A stretch of DNA of 64,000 nucleotides, from positions 930,001 through 994,000 of the forward strand of contig JACGCM010000679.1 of NCBI GenBank assembly GCA_014058105.1, in the 5' to 3' direction. The translations under genes and the position numbers were made by a program. The notes under the pieces are model-generated. The model was given only the letters and a program-made list of their open reading frames with translations. It was not told the DNA's origin and made no database searches. This DNA comes from Kingdonia uniflora (Eukaryota; Streptophyta; Magnoliopsida; Ranunculales; Circaeasteraceae). Each line of letters opens with the position of its first letter. Position 1 is the stretch's first letter. Positions 47,059 through 58,200 of this stretch are shown one piece after another.

Positions 47059-47393
47059 ATGACTAAAGGTGCACGGGGAAAGTGTATATTGTGTTTATCG
47101 GGCGACGTCCTGGTATTTACCAAACACTGGCAAAGTGTGGACTAGAGGTTTTGAGATATCCATGTGCTTTATATTAGTATGTGGATACACGGAAAGAAGC
47201 AGAGCATACTCTTGCTGAATTTCTTGCCCTCAAGTCGTGTATTGAACCTAAGCCAAAAGTAGTTCCCACTTCTTTGGTTATAAGGGAGGAAACAGAACAT
47301 GCTTTTGTTAAACATGACCATCGATTCTCACATCTTTATCTTTTGGTTATATTGACAGTAGTTGTTATTTTTATAGCATTTATGTTACAATGA
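47059..47393 (+). pseudogene. RNase H1 N-terminal (viroplasmin-like) domain fragment with a terminal hydrophobic segment
   Basis: The frame KVYIVFIGRRPGIYQTLAKC continues LEVLRYPCALY, a stop, then VDTRKEAEHTLAEFLA. This is the fold that binds RNA/DNA hybrids at the N-terminus of RNase H1 and in caulimovirus viroplasmin, with its GRxPGIY, W/L-xxC, AxYKSF-like and T-R-x-EAE-x-x-L-x-x-F landmarks. The ATG at 47059 is one frame off from the domain, and a stop replaces the residue after ALY, so it is broken. The ORF ends in YLLVILTVVVIFIAFMLQ, a likely membrane anchor. No catalytic RNase H domain follows. It lies within the Harbinger element, about 150 bases before the transposase region. Confidence 0.65.
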
Positions 47394-47559
47394 TTATGTT
47401 TGAGAATATTATGTATGGATATTAAAAGTGTAATATGAAGTGAACTATGTAATGTATATTTGGATTGTGTTTGGCGTTTGTAATTTGTGAGTAGTATATA
47501 ATTGTTGTATAAATTATTTTATTGCAGTGAATATGGATCCTAGACAGTGGACCATTAAT

Positions 47560-48730
47560 CGATTAATAGCCTTAGTATTGGTACTTAGGATGTTAGCTAA
47601 AAAACAAATATTGAAGTTGTGTGTCAATCTTAACGAGTAGAGAACACATCACTGAGATTCTTAGTGGCCCTAACCAGATTGCTTATGATTCGTTGAGGAT
47701 GAACAAAGATGTATTTATTTCTTTATATAGATATTTCAGAGCGAGGGGATGAGTTATAGATAGCCAACACATAGATGTGGAGCTGATGATGGCTATTTTT
47801 TTAGAAACTAAAGCTCATTTAGTGAGATACCGCATAATGAAGCATAAATATCAATATTCAAGAACAACTATTAGTAAAAGTTCTTATGAAGTGTTGAGAA
47901 GAATGATTTACTTTAGCAAGAAGATGATAGTGCCTCCTAATTTTTAAGAACCAGGAGAAATTCACATTCATAAACGGTTAAGAAAAAGACCATTCAAAGG
48001 GGCTATTGAAGCTATAGATGGTACCTTGATTAGTGCGCAAGTTCCTAAATCAAACCAAATTCTATTTAGGGAAAGAGGGAAGGGTGATGCTTTCAGAATG
48101 TGATGGCAGTATGTAATTTTGATATGAATTTCATCTATGTCTGAGCCGGTTGGGAAGGCACTGCTCATGACTTGAATGTCCTAACTCAAATAGTTAAAGA
48201 CCTAACTAACAAGTTCCCTCTGCCTCTTACTGAAGGTAATCATCTAAATTGAAATTTCAATAGTCAAGTATCCATTAATTTACTGCATTATTCTAAGTAG
48301 AGTTTGTTAATTATTTTGTAAACATATACTACTTGTGCGATGCAGCTTACGTGCACACCAAGTACTTTATGTGCCCTTTTAGGGGAGTGTGGTATTGTCT
48401 TCAAGATTTTCGGAGAGGAGGGCAACCTAAGACTAAAGAAGAACATTTCAATCGTGCACATACAAAGTTAAGAAATGTTATCGAGATGACATTTGGTGTT
48501 CTTAAAATAAGATTCCCTATATTGAAGGCAATGCCCAAGTACAAGTTCTTAACTCAGAGAAGCATAGTTATTATATGTATGGCTATATATAATTACCTCC
48601 AACAAATTTCTTAGAATGATGAGATGCTTAAGGTATTTGAGAATAAAAATTTGGATCTTGGAAATGTACAACCTCAAGTAAATAATGGTGACTGCTTCGA
48701 GGAATTATTTAGAGCAAATGAGTAGCGCTT
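47560..48730 (+). pseudogene. PIF/Harbinger DDE transposase (HARBI1/ALP1-like), broken
   Basis: The protein would cut and paste elements with TAA target duplications. Frames read ISGPNQ-like SGPNQIAYDSLRMNKDVFIS, VELMMAIFLETKAHLVRYR and FKGAIEAIDGTLISAQVPKS, which holds the first Asp. FDMNFIYV and GWEGTAHDLNVLTQIVKD follow. After a possible intron (GTAATCATC near 48235) come YYLCDAAYVHT with the second Asp, then KTKEEHFNRAHTKLRNVIEM with the Glu, and FGVLKIRFPILK. Stops at about 47750, 47946 and 48100 and at least one shift inactivate it. The three catalytic positions are still readable. Confidence 0.85.
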
Positions 48731-48823
48731 TATGAGAACTAAAAGGATTCGCATTGTAGAGGAGATAACTATTTATTATGCGCAATCAACTTATCTAACT
48801 TTTGTGTTGTTTAGTACTTTATA

Positions 48824-49302
48824 GGTGAAAAAGCTTCTTATATGTGATTTTGGCTAATTTAATTTTGGCTATATGATTTTGGGTATCTATATAAGGCTAC
48901 TACCTCTTTTTGTTGCTTGGTTTTTTTGTCTTAAATATTTCATTAAGAGGTTATGATCTTAACTGTCAATTGTGATCTGTATGATATGTACTGAGAAGAT
49001 TTCATTATGAAAATGTCAATATGAGTATATATTATATGGTTACTACATCCTTTTGAATGCAGGGCAAAAAAGCTTCTTATATAGGATTTTGGGTGGTCTA
49101 TTTTGGTAATATGAATTTGGGTATCTGTATATGGCTACTACCTCTTTTTGTTGCTTGGCTTTTTTGTCTTAAATATTTCATTAAAAGGTTATGATCTGAA
49201 CTGTCAACTGTGATCTGTATGATCTGTAGTGAGAAGATTTTATTATAAGAATGTCAATATGAGTATCTGTTATATGGTTACTACATCCTTTTGAATGCCC
49301 TT
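48824..49302. repeat. Tandem duplication, two copies of about 239 bp
   Basis: AAAAAGCTTCTTATAT starts both copies (near 48827 and 49067), and both end GGTTACTACATCCTTTTGAA. Long internal matches include GGCTACTACCTCTTTTTGTT. It lies just after the Harbinger transposase. Confidence 0.85.
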
Positions 49303-50183
49303 TTGTATGTCCTTTTTTTTGGCAGAATTTGTTGTTTTATTGAATGAATAAAACATACCTTATATGTAGGCAGACCTTACATGTCTTGGCAGATATATGA
49401 AATAAAGCAGACCTTAGAAATAAAACCTACCCTTTTGTATGTCCATTTTATCTATTTTGGTGCAATGTTGCCTTTGTTGTAGTACTAGTTTGCTATAATC
49501 TATGAATAGGCAAGCCAAAGTTTACCCTCTCAATCCCTTATAACTCCACCTCTACCACATAGCCCTGTAGAAGAAGAAGCTGATCCATCTGTGTTGAGTT
49601 TTATATCCTGTTACTGTTATTTTTCTATTAATATCCTGTATCCATTTGCAGATTTTGTGTATTATACTTTCATCTTGCCAATAATGTTCCCACAATGTGT
49701 TGATTATGATGCTATTGTATACCATGAGTTCTGACTTTTGTGTAATGATTGATTTTAAAGTTCATTCACCCCACATGCTTTCTGTTCATATCATTCATTT
49801 AAAGGCACCATTTCTTGCTTCTGTATGATCTCTTTAAAGGCATACTTTTTATTATTTAAAGGCATTACTTCTTGCTTTTTGTTGTCATTTAAAGGCATAA
49901 TTATAAGCCCTTATGAACTAAATTTCATAACTGTGATCTGTATGATCTTTTGATTTGATGTTCGCATCTGTAGCATACTTTCTTTTATTTAAAGGCTGAA
50001 TTAGTTTACTATGGCACTAGTTTACTAGTTTACTACTGTTAGTTGTGTTCTCAGTTATTGTTGCTATTAGTTTACTATTATTGAACTTCCTTTTATTGAT
50101 CTAGTTTAGTTATGTGAAAATATCTCAATATTTGGATGCTTGTTTTGATATAGTTTTTTTGTTATTGTTCATCAGGTTTTACC
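49303..50183. other. Non-coding spacer of the Harbinger element
   Basis: T-rich sequence with TTTAAAGGCAT repeats (49800-49910). No gene seen. Confidence 0.5.
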
Positions 50184-50553
50184 ATGACTTAAAAGAATAG
50201 AAAGGCTAAGAAAAAAGTGGCTGGTAACCCAAGCCAAGATACTCCCATACAAGCAAAGTTACTGAATGGTGAGAAGTTGTAAACTTATCTTGCATCATGC
50301 AAGCATGAGTTTAAAACAACTAAAGATGCGGGGTTTGGACTTTCGAAACCCTCTTGGGCCAAGATTAGGGAGGAGTACAATGCAAAATTTCACCTAACTA
50401 GCGGAATTAAATATTTTAGTAACGTCTAGTTTTACCAAAGAGCGAATTACAATGCTTGGACATGGCTTTTGAGAAGGTCTAGGAATGGTTACAATATAGA
50501 AACCTGCACGTTTCATCTTCCATCCAAAGTGTGGAATGCCTTGATTAATGTAT
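50184..50553 (+). pseudogene. Myb/SANT-like protein of a PIF/Harbinger element, cut by an LTR
   Basis: This is the second protein of plant PIF elements, which helps bring the transposase to DNA. The frame starts at about 50184 (MT, then a stop) and reads KNRKAKKKVAGNPSQDTPIQ. After another stop it reads KTTKDAGFGLSKPSWAKIRE, YNAKFHLTSGIKYFSNV, a stop, FYQRANYNAWTWLLRRSRNG and FHLPSKVWNALI. The pattern of W-x-x-I-x-x-x-(Y/F)-N, YNAWxxLLxxS(G)xGY and (E)VWxxLI is that of the Myb/SANT-like domain. The frame is interrupted at 50554 by a Tat-type LTR. Confidence 0.65.
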
Positions 50554-51036
50554 TGTAGTAGCATATTCCCCAAATTTGATAAGGATGAGCTAGCAGAAAC
50601 ATGTCGAAGGTATTTAATCATTCGATAAGGCCTCAAAGACCACAACTATAGATCTCGACCCACCATAAGTAACCGTTACATTTGGTCAAATAGAGCCATT
50701 GTATATGATCTGCAAAGTTCGCCCACTACCTATAAAGATAGAAAAAATACTTGTAACTGCCTGTATCTATCTATAAATATAGGCAAAACATATGTCAACA
50801 ATCTATGGAAAATCCATGTCTAAATTTCCTTGTAACAATCTACTATATCTTTCTGCAAATGTAATAGATTAACACATAGTAGATTCAGATCACAAAATCA
50901 TCCTCGAGGTCGTGGTTTTTCCCAGGTTTTACTGAGTTTTCACGTAAAATCTATTATGTTATAGTCTTTGTTTATATTTAAGTAGTATTCCTTTTACAAA
51001 AGTATAGGAGAAGCTTGCCAACTAAAAAACTAGCCA
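50554..51036 (+). mobile_element. 5' LTR of a Tat-lineage Ty3/gypsy element (copy A)
   Basis: Starts TGTAGTAGCATATTCCCC and ends near CTAGCCA, 483 bp. It contains CCTCGAGGTCGTGGTTTTTC, a block shared with the inverted LTR at 52540-52984 and with the LTR of copy B. A primer-binding-like site follows. Confidence 0.75.
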
Positions 51037-51041
51037 TTATA

Positions 51042-51061
51042 ATTGGCGTCGTCTGCAGGAA
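51042..51061 (+). promoter_or_regulatory. Primer binding site, Tat/Athila type
   Basis: ATTGGCGTCGTCTGCAGGAA matches the TTGGCGCCGTCTGTGGGAA-type site found just inside the 5' LTR of Tat-lineage elements, with two or three changes. It primes minus-strand DNA synthesis with a host tRNA. Confidence 0.7.
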
Positions 51062-51107
51062 TTACCTACTTTTTCTTTTCCAAATCTCATCTTGAATAGT
51101 CACTGCC

Positions 51108-52560
51108 ATGACCAATATGAACCTCAGAAGTATCTCCAGTTCCCAGAGGGACAATGGGGACATTCTAGCAATCATCCTACCAAAAAAGTCAACTTACACA
51201 ATGTTGTTATCGAACTCCAAAAGCAAATGTAATCTGACAGGATCAAATGGCTTAAAGACAAGAGGATTCACGCTTAATCCCTCTAAGTAGAGAGAGGCGA
51301 GAGGAAGAAAGCCCTGAAATAGCAGAGCCGAACCCATCAAAAATAAATGGAAAGTATGTGAAGATAGCATGATTGATTCACCACTCGATAAAGATCACCC
51401 CTCCCAGCCCGAAGTGAACATCGATCACGAGCTTCCCAGAGGGAAAATGTACTGAAAGAAGAACGAAACTAAACTTCCAGATCATAATCATGGAACCTAG
51501 ATAGAGTATCATGATATTTTAGACTCACATCATCAGCATTGACTACCTAGGAAAGTTGTCGTACTCGCCATCATACCTCACCACCTCCTTTGAGGCGACT
51601 AGTTAGAGAATGGCTAGGCCCTGAAGGATAATAGGATTTTGACCCTCAAGCTGCAACAACACTAAACCTTCCCCCATAATTTGTTACTCTGGATGACCTG
51701 AACAATCGGATTTGGGCCATACATTCCAATAATATTAGCCGAAGATCTGCTCTAGACAGGATCGAGACGAATCCTATTTCCCCTCACATCGAAGTTATGC
51801 CTATTCTAGACAACTTTCACATACCAAAGTTTTAGCAATATGTACCCATGTCCGTCATTATAAAGTAGTAGTCGGACTGTATTCCAAACTCAATCATATG
51901 TTATACCATTTGTTCAACATGAGCCTCAAAGAAGAACCACTCAAATGGTTTTTTACCATCCCCGAAGGATCGATAACTAACTTCGCCCAGCTATAGCAGT
52001 TGTTCGAATCAAATTGCACCCATGCTAAAAAACAAGAGATAATAGTCGATTCATTATTCTTTTTGAAACAAGGCCTAAAGGAAACTCTCGCAAACTTTTA
52101 CAAGCGTTTCTTATAAGAGATGAGGAAAATTGGGAATTCGGATCCAAAAATTATGGTACCGGCCTTTACTTCCACACTCCACATCGATTCAAAAGTTTGA
52201 GAGTAACTCACTCTTCACGAGCCCAAAATAGTTACAGAAATGATAGATGTCGTTAACAACTATAACGAGCTCGAGCGATCAAAGAAAGATAAGATGAAGA
52301 GTTCTTCTGTTATTCATTCCAATGATATCTATTCAGTACCACACCTCAAGCCTGCCAATAATGCTGCCACAAAATAATGTAGAAGATCAAATGTGAACAT
52401 CAAATAAAGAGATGGGAAATAGACCAATCCCAATTTTACCTGAAATGACAAAAACCCTATCGGCTATCTTACCCATACTAAAGGGAGACAAATTCTTTCG
52501 TGAAGCACAACTGTAACGCTGTATTTTTCATAAGGTAAACTTTGCCAATACTTCAGTAAG
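51108..52560 (+). pseudogene. Tat-lineage gag (copy A), truncated
   Basis: From the ATG at 51108 the frame is soon broken by stops. Gag landmarks are still readable: MPILDNFHIPKF, NHMLYHLFNMSLKEEPLKWF, VDSLFFLKQGLKETLANFYK, TEMIDVVNNYNELERSKKDK and ILPILKGDKFFREAQL. The reading stops at RCIFHKVNFANTS, where the zinc knuckle should begin, because an inverted LTR joins there. No protease, RT or integrase of this copy is present. The ORF at 51108-51290 is the first intact piece. Confidence 0.7.
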
Positions 52561-52984
52561 GAGGTTAAAATTCTAAGCTAGAACACGATAAATTTTACGT
52601 GGAAACTCAGTAAAACCTGAGAAAAACCACGACCCCGAGGAGGGTTTTGAGAGTAAATTCCAATATATGTTAGTTATTATAATTGCTCTATGATTGAATA
52701 GACGTGGATAGTGAAAAATAATAGAGTTTTGGATTCTTTTTTATATGTGTTTTGTCTATATTTATAATGGATACGGGCAGTTACAAATAATTGGTCTCCT
52801 ATTTTAGTGGGTGGTGGGTGAACTTCTCAGATCTCTTGCAATGGCTTTATTTGACCAAGTATGGCAGTTACTATAGAGGGTTGAGATCTGTAGATGTGTA
52901 CTTGACATCTTCTCGGATGATCACATACATTCGATATAGTTGTACTAGGTTCTCCTTGTCGAATCTGGGGAATATGCTACTACA
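52540..52984 (-). mobile_element. Inverted LTR of the same Tat family
   Basis: On the minus strand it starts TGTAGTAGCATATTCCCC at 52984, exactly like LTR A. It runs through CGGGGTCGTGGTTTTTCTCA and TTTTACTGAGTTTCCACGTA to about 52540. It is similar to 50554-51036 along its length but in the opposite orientation. Its inner end abuts the truncated gag of copy A. The ORF at 52791-53000 on the other strand is not a gene. Confidence 0.75.
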
Positions 52985-53329
52985 ATCGCTCTATGCTTGA
53001 TACAATTACTTATTGTTGTGTTGAGAAGAAATTTTGAACTTTGTATTAAGAACTATTTAGATGTTCTAGTGTGTTCTGGAACATTCGTGTATGAACTGTG
53101 GGACAGGTTATGCACTCAGTGGTCATTTCCAATATCCTATTATATGTATTTGACAATGGTTTAACAAGTTTGGGTAAAGTTCTAATGTTCATTAATGGCA
53201 GTTTATTTGGTTGTTGGGATTTTGTAAATCAAGGTTGAAGGGCTATAAATAGTGCATGAGCAAGAGGGAGGGGTATCTCATTTGTCTACAAGACGGTGAA
53301 GACACGAGCTTAGATCCTACATGATGAAT
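52985..53329. other. No supported gene
   Basis: T- and G-rich unique sequence between the two Tat copies. Confidence 0.4.
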
Positions 53330-53520
53330 ATGTAAGGCGTGAAGAAACCAAGTATTGGGAGTTGAGGACGCGATATTTTGGCCGACAGTCCTTTTCTTCG
53401 GTGATTCCTAAACCTATTGAGCCGTCTTATGAAGGAATGATGGAGGTGGAGGCGGAGTGGGCTTAAATGGATTATCGAAGACTTAAACGTCCAGTATCGA
53501 CAGTAGGGGCACCCAAATTG
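53330..53520 (+). pseudogene. Short coding-like stretch, family unknown
   Basis: The frame reads RREETKYWELRTRYFGRQSF, SVIPKPIEPSYEGMMEVEAE, WA, a stop, MDYRRLKRPVSTVGAPKLSC. The composition looks like protein, possibly part of a retroelement gag or ORF. There is no certain relative. Confidence 0.25.
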
Positions 53521-53549
53521 AGTTGTTTCCAGTTCGAATTACCTCCATG

Positions 53550-54100
53550 ACAGACTCGCGCATTCTACACATGACCTTAACATTCAGCATTGCCACCTAG
53601 TCCACGAACTGGTGAAGAACGTGGGCCAAGATCAAATAGAAAAACCAGAACAAGTCAAAGACGTCTATCTTTCATAAACTTAATAGTTATTCAGTCAACC
53701 GCCACTAACCATATTGCTCAGAGAACGTGCTTCAACACGATGAAGAACTGTGGAAAAGGACTATATAAAGAAAAAGTTCCAAAAGAGACAAGGACCAAAA
53801 AATATATGAGAAATCACCCAGAAAACTATATTTTCTAGATTCTTAAAATATCGAACTTCTTATTCACAAGATCAAGTATTTCTAAGCCGAGAGATCACTT
53901 GTAATAAGATACTAGCCTCAAGCAATATAAGTTACTATTACAAAAACCCTCAACTCGAGGTCGTGGTTTTTTACATATTCAAAGGTTCTCCATGCTAAAT
54001 CACCTGTGTCATTTCTTGCTTTACATTAATTTGTGTCACAGGTACATTGGTAAAAGAGCTAATTTTAAGCCATTTTGAGCTTACAGAATTAGGCTATTAC
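53550..54100 (+). repeat. 5' LTR of Tat copy B (left edge uncertain)
   Basis: Contains ACTCGAGGTCGTGGTTTTTT and ends just before the primer site at 54102. A TATA-like ACTATATAAAG at 53759-53769 could be the LTR promoter. The left edge is estimated from typical length and not from a TG start. The ORF at 53590-53838 is inside it. Confidence 0.5.
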
Positions 54101-54101
54101 A

Positions 54102-54121
54102 TTTGGCACCGTCAGTGGGAA
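54102..54121 (+). promoter_or_regulatory. Primer binding site of Tat copy B
   Basis: TTTGGCACCGTCAGTGGGAA fits the Tat/Athila-type site, with small changes from TTGGCGCCGTCTGTGGGAA. Confidence 0.75.
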
Positions 54122-54178
54122 AGAAGGCATTTCCACAATATCCTAACTCATATATTAACTCTATTATAACTCTCAATT

Positions 54179-55245
54179 ATGATCACTTCCCGACGATCTA
54201 CAATCGGAATCCAGCTCGATCTTTCAATTGAGCTGAAACAACTTACAGAGCCACGGGCAAATCTCAGCACCGAAACTGAGAAACGCAATGAGCTCAAACG
54301 TTAATTAACTCTTGACTGAGAACTCCGTGAGAAGGAGCTCGAAGCCGAGTGACAAGCTCGTTTGACAGCATTCAAACGACATGAAGACCAGATGACAATC
54401 ATGCAGACTATCTTACAAGCTCTTCAAGTCACTCAATCGACATATCACTATGTCACATAAGAACATATGGATCAGCGTATTAAGGAGTTGATCGAACCAC
54501 AAATTTTGGGCACTACTGACGAACTTACCAAGTTACAAAAAAGTCTAATTGCTAAAGAACTATTCGATATAGAAAAACCAAAAGGTTTCCATACTCAAAA
54601 ATTTGCAAATACAAGGGCACCGATCCAAAGGAGCACATTCAACAATACCATGATTTATTGGGGTTGTATTCCAATCACAACCACATGCTCTGTCAATTGC
54701 TCACCACAAGTTTGTAGGAAGAACTGCTCTGATGGTTCCACTCTCTACCTGAAGACTCCATACATGCATTCGGCCAGCTGCGAAAACAATTCACTAAGAT
54801 GTATGCTCACAACAGAGAAAAAGAAGAAAATTTATATTCCCTTATTAGTCTTAAACAGTCACACAGAGAGAAGTTCGAAGCCTTTACGAATAAGTTTTTG
54901 GAGCTTACGCATAAAGTAGACAATCTCGATCAGAAAACAGCTGTCGCTGCTTTCATCAATGCGCTCCAGCTCGACTGCAGGGACAAAGAACACCTCTTCC
55001 TAAACAAACTTTCTACCTTGGAAGATATGATCAACAAGGTCAATAGTTATGATGACCTGAAAAGGATGATGTCCGAGAAGCATAAATCTATTAAATCCAT
55101 CCTAACCACAAAAGGCCCATCTCCAGATCGAAGCACTGAACCAAAGGAGGATCGGGGTGATCAAAAGTGCTTCAAGGGAAACACTGGCAATCTTCGGATA
55201 GGCAGTTTACAAACCAAACCGGTCCTCCCAAGGATGAATGTTTGA
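54179..55245 (+). pseudogene. Tat-lineage gag (copy B)
   Basis: The capsid-like protein would package element RNA. It starts MITSRRSTIGIQLDLSIELK at 54179, with stops at 54304, 54319, 54352 and 54458. Later pieces read IEKPKGFHTQKFAN, then in another frame the core with EKFEAFTNKFLELTHKVDNL, KTAVAAFINALQLDCRDKEH, LNKLSTLEDMINKVNSYDDL and the ending at 55243. The zinc knuckle is not clear. The intact part is 54799-55245. Confidence 0.75.
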
Positions 55246-55689
55246 ATCTCCACAATTTTTCTAATCCTCTCAAAGAATAAGCTCTACCATCTCTCTCAAC
55301 CATTGGAACCAATCGAGAACTTACCATATTGCATAGATCATAAGGTAAACCATCTTTCCACTGACAATTGCTATGCTTTACAGAGGTTGCAGGAATATAT
55401 TTTCAAGGAGGGATGGATGTTCGAATATATTATTGACCTATAATCATACAAGGATAGCAGCTATAAGAAGAAGTTTGAAGTTGTCCAGGTCGATGATCAA
55501 GCTGAGGAGAAGTATCTCTACCATATGCACTACAGCAACATGATCAAAATTCATCAAATCACCAACTCTAGTAGATTCAAGTGTTAGAGACTATCAGAGT
55601 ACTGCAATCTCACACCTCAAGACAAAAAAGCCAAGCTTCTGCCTGAGTCGAACAATCGCCGGTTTGGGATCTTATTCGAAGATTACGAC

Positions 55690-56127
55690 ACTAGTCATGT
55701 CAAATTTCTACATCATGATGCGCTAGTCATAATGCTCAAGATGAAGAAGTTTGTCATGCACACAATGATGATTGATACTGGAAGCGGTATCGAGATTCTC
55801 TTTCAGAGTACTATCAACCAAATGGGATTAGCTGATCAAGTTATTCCAAGCAATACTGATATCAGTGGATATAATGGTTCTAAAGAAGAACGAATAGGCA
55901 AGATCATCTTACCTATTACCGTAGGACCTGCCACTATTGACGTTATCTTCTATGTAATCAACAAAAAATCTCGTTATCTCAAGATTATGGACCGCAGCTG
56001 GATTCATAACATGGAAGCAATCGCTTTCACCTACTATCAAGCACTCTGCTTCAAACACAATAATCGTATCTATGAAATCAAGGGTAGTCAAAAGCTTTCT
56101 CGAGCTTGCGAAAATATTGTCTCATAA
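55690..56127 (+). pseudogene. Retrotransposon aspartic protease (copy B)
   Basis: The frame contains MMIDTGSGIEILFQSTINQM, with the DTGS active site, then ISGYNGSKEERIGKIILPIT, PATIDVIFYVINKK and IMDRSWIHNMEAIAFTYYQA. This is the protease that cuts the gag-pol polyprotein. The open part runs 55732-56127 and ends in a stop; upstream and downstream pol code is interrupted. Confidence 0.8.
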
Positions 56128-56339
56128 ATTCTAGATACCTCAGACATATATGCTACATAGCAATTACAGAAAGCTAATCAACTCAACGATCAGCCTTCTA
56201 CAGAGGATCCCATAAAATACATCAACATTGATGGACCTGGCAGAGGTACTTTCATCGGTACTAAGCTGGTTCAACATGAAAAGGATGCTCTCATTCAGTT
56301 CTTTCAACTAAATCGAGACATTTTTGCATAGATTTTTGA

Positions 56340-57294
56340 AGAGATGCCTGGGGTCGATCTGGCCAAGGCATGTCATAAATTGGCCATTAACATTAATGTC
56401 ACGGAGGTTAAAGAGAAATAGCGACGACTATCACCTCGACTTCGAGATGAAGTTAATATAAAGATCGAGAAATTGATCAAAGTGGGATTCATTCGAGAAG
56501 CCAAATATCCAGATTGGATATCCAACATCGTTGTTATCCCAAAGAAGAATGGAAAAGTTTGGATTTGTGTTGATTTTACTGATCTAAACAAACATACTCC
56601 AAAGGATAGTTTCCCTCTTCCCAATATTCATCAAATCCTTGATTCTATAGTAAGTCATGAACTCTTATCAATGATGGACGCTGCTTCTGGATGCAATCAG
56701 ATTCCACTCTTGGAAGAAGATCAAGAAAAGACCACTTTCATCACTGAAAGAGGACTTTACTGCTACAAAGTCATGCGCCTCAAACTCAAAAATGTAGGCG
56801 TGACTTATCAACGGTTGATGACTACTATGTTCAAAGTACACCTTAGAAAAGTCGTGGAAGCCTACATTGACGATCTCTTGTGCAAGAGCATACAGTCGAT
56901 TAACCATATCACAGATCTTAATACAATATTAAACATTCTTCATTCTTACAAGATGTGTTTCAATCCTAATAAGTGTCAATTCAGAGTACATTCAGGTCAA
57001 TTTCTCGGCTACCTCATCAGATAGAAAGGGATTGAGGCTGATCCAGATCAGATTCAGGATCTCCTCATCATGCCATCCCCAAAGATGACAAAAGACGTTC
57101 ATAAACTTGTCGGCAAGATTACCGCTATTAACCGATTCATTTTAAAATCTTTAGACCACTGTCGTTGGCTATTTCTACTTCTCCGCAGTTGCACCAAACA
57201 AGGAGAAGTTCATATAAATGCAAAGTCCAATGGACATCAAAATGCTAAGCAGCTTTTTAGGATCTCAAAATCTATTTGGAAAGGTCTCCCATAA
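56340..57294 (+). pseudogene. Reverse transcriptase of Tat copy B
   Basis: The frame begins EMPGVDLAKACHKLAININV, has a stop within the KEK-RR motif at 56419, then reads IKVGFIREAKYPDWISNIVV. Next are PKKNGKVWICVDFTDLNKHT, PKDSFPLPNI, MMDAASGCNQI and the active site AYIDDLL (near 56863). NPNKCQFRV, GQFLGYLI, a stop and KGIEADPDQIQ follow. All palm motifs are visible. The stops at 56419 and 57022 break it. Confidence 0.88.
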
Positions 57295-57853
57295 TGAACA
57301 CCCTAATAGATAATAAGGAACTGATTATCAACTTAGTAGTTACAGATACTTCAATCAGCTCGGTTCTTATTCAACTTGAAGGGAAAATCAAAAAACTAGT
57401 CTACTTCATCAGCAAAACCCTCACTCCAACGAAAATAAGGTGTTATAAAATCGAGAGACTTCATCTAACTCTTATTTATACTTCACAGAAACTCAAGTAC
57501 TATTTCCAAGCTCATTCAGTCAAAGTCATGACAAACTACCCACTTTGGGATGTTCTGTCCAAAAAAGAAAAATTAAGAAGAGTGCAACAATGGTCAGTCA
57601 GTTTGGGAAAATATGATATCAAGTTCGAACAACGTCATTCCAAAAAGGGTCAGGCCATTGCCAATTTTCTTGTGGATTTTCCAGTAGAAGATCCCGAGTG
57701 GGAGGAGCACGATCCTGACCTTGCAGAGGAAATTACCGAAGATCGACCCCTAAAGTATTTAACGAGCGAGCTGAATGGATTACAAGGAAAGGGTGGAGAC
57801 TTCAAAAAAATGGATCAGCAGGACCCGCAGGGTCAGGAATTAGAATCATATTG
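57276..57853 (+). pseudogene. Polymerase-linked RNase H of Tat copy B
   Basis: The frame carries LIINLVVTDTSISSVLIQLE, KLVYFISKTLTPTKIRCYKI, ERLHLTLIYTSQKLKYYFQA and RVQQWSVSLGKYDIKFEQRH, then QAIANFLVDFPVEDPE. This matches the RNase H of Ty3/gypsy pol that removes RNA from the hybrid. The region after it is acidic and links to the second RNase H. Confidence 0.8.
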
Positions 57854-58200
57854 ATTACCCCTTCCAACAAAATAATTGAGAAATCAATCCGCTTAGATTT
57901 TGAGGCCTTAAACAATGTCACAGAATACGAAGCTCTCATTCATGAACTTGACCTTACACTTGAGCTCGGTGTCCTAGAAATTTCAGTTTATATAGATCTA
58001 CTACTCATCGTCTACCATTACTCTGAGCAATACATGAAGAATGGCAAGATGATCAAATACGCAGCCCTCGTTATAGATAGGATGAGAAAGTTCTTGCAAG
58101 CAACTCTTGATTATCATCCTCGAGATGAAAAATAGGCACACCAATTCCTTGGCATATCTAGCAAGAGCCTTGGGAATAGAAGCTCGATATATCCAGATCA
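57840..58200 (+). pseudogene. Second, archaeal-type RNase H of Tat copy B
   Basis: The frame reads MITPSNKIIEKSIRLDFEAL, NNVTEYEALIHELDLTLELG and VLEISVYIDLLLIVYHYSEQ. The TEYEAL and D/VYxDSxLIVxQ-like blocks, here YIDLLLIVY, are those of the additional RNase H typical of the Tat lineage. Stops at 58133 and downstream break the following linker. Confidence 0.75.

Larger units (their letters stand above)
45354..50553 (+). mobile_element. PIF/Harbinger element, decayed, 3' end lost
   Basis: TAA at 45351-45353 precedes GGTGGTGTTTGTTTTGCCGC, a Harbinger-type start. Inside lie a transposase pseudogene (47560-48730) and a Myb/SANT ORF (50184-50553), the two proteins expected of an autonomous element, plus an RNase H1-like fragment. 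The Myb/SANT frame stops exactly where an LTR begins at 50554, so the right part was displaced by that insertion and no right terminus was found. Much of the rest is T-rich spacer with internal repeats such as GGCCCTTATGAATTGTAG (46200-46400, similar at 49780-49920). Confidence 0.65.
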
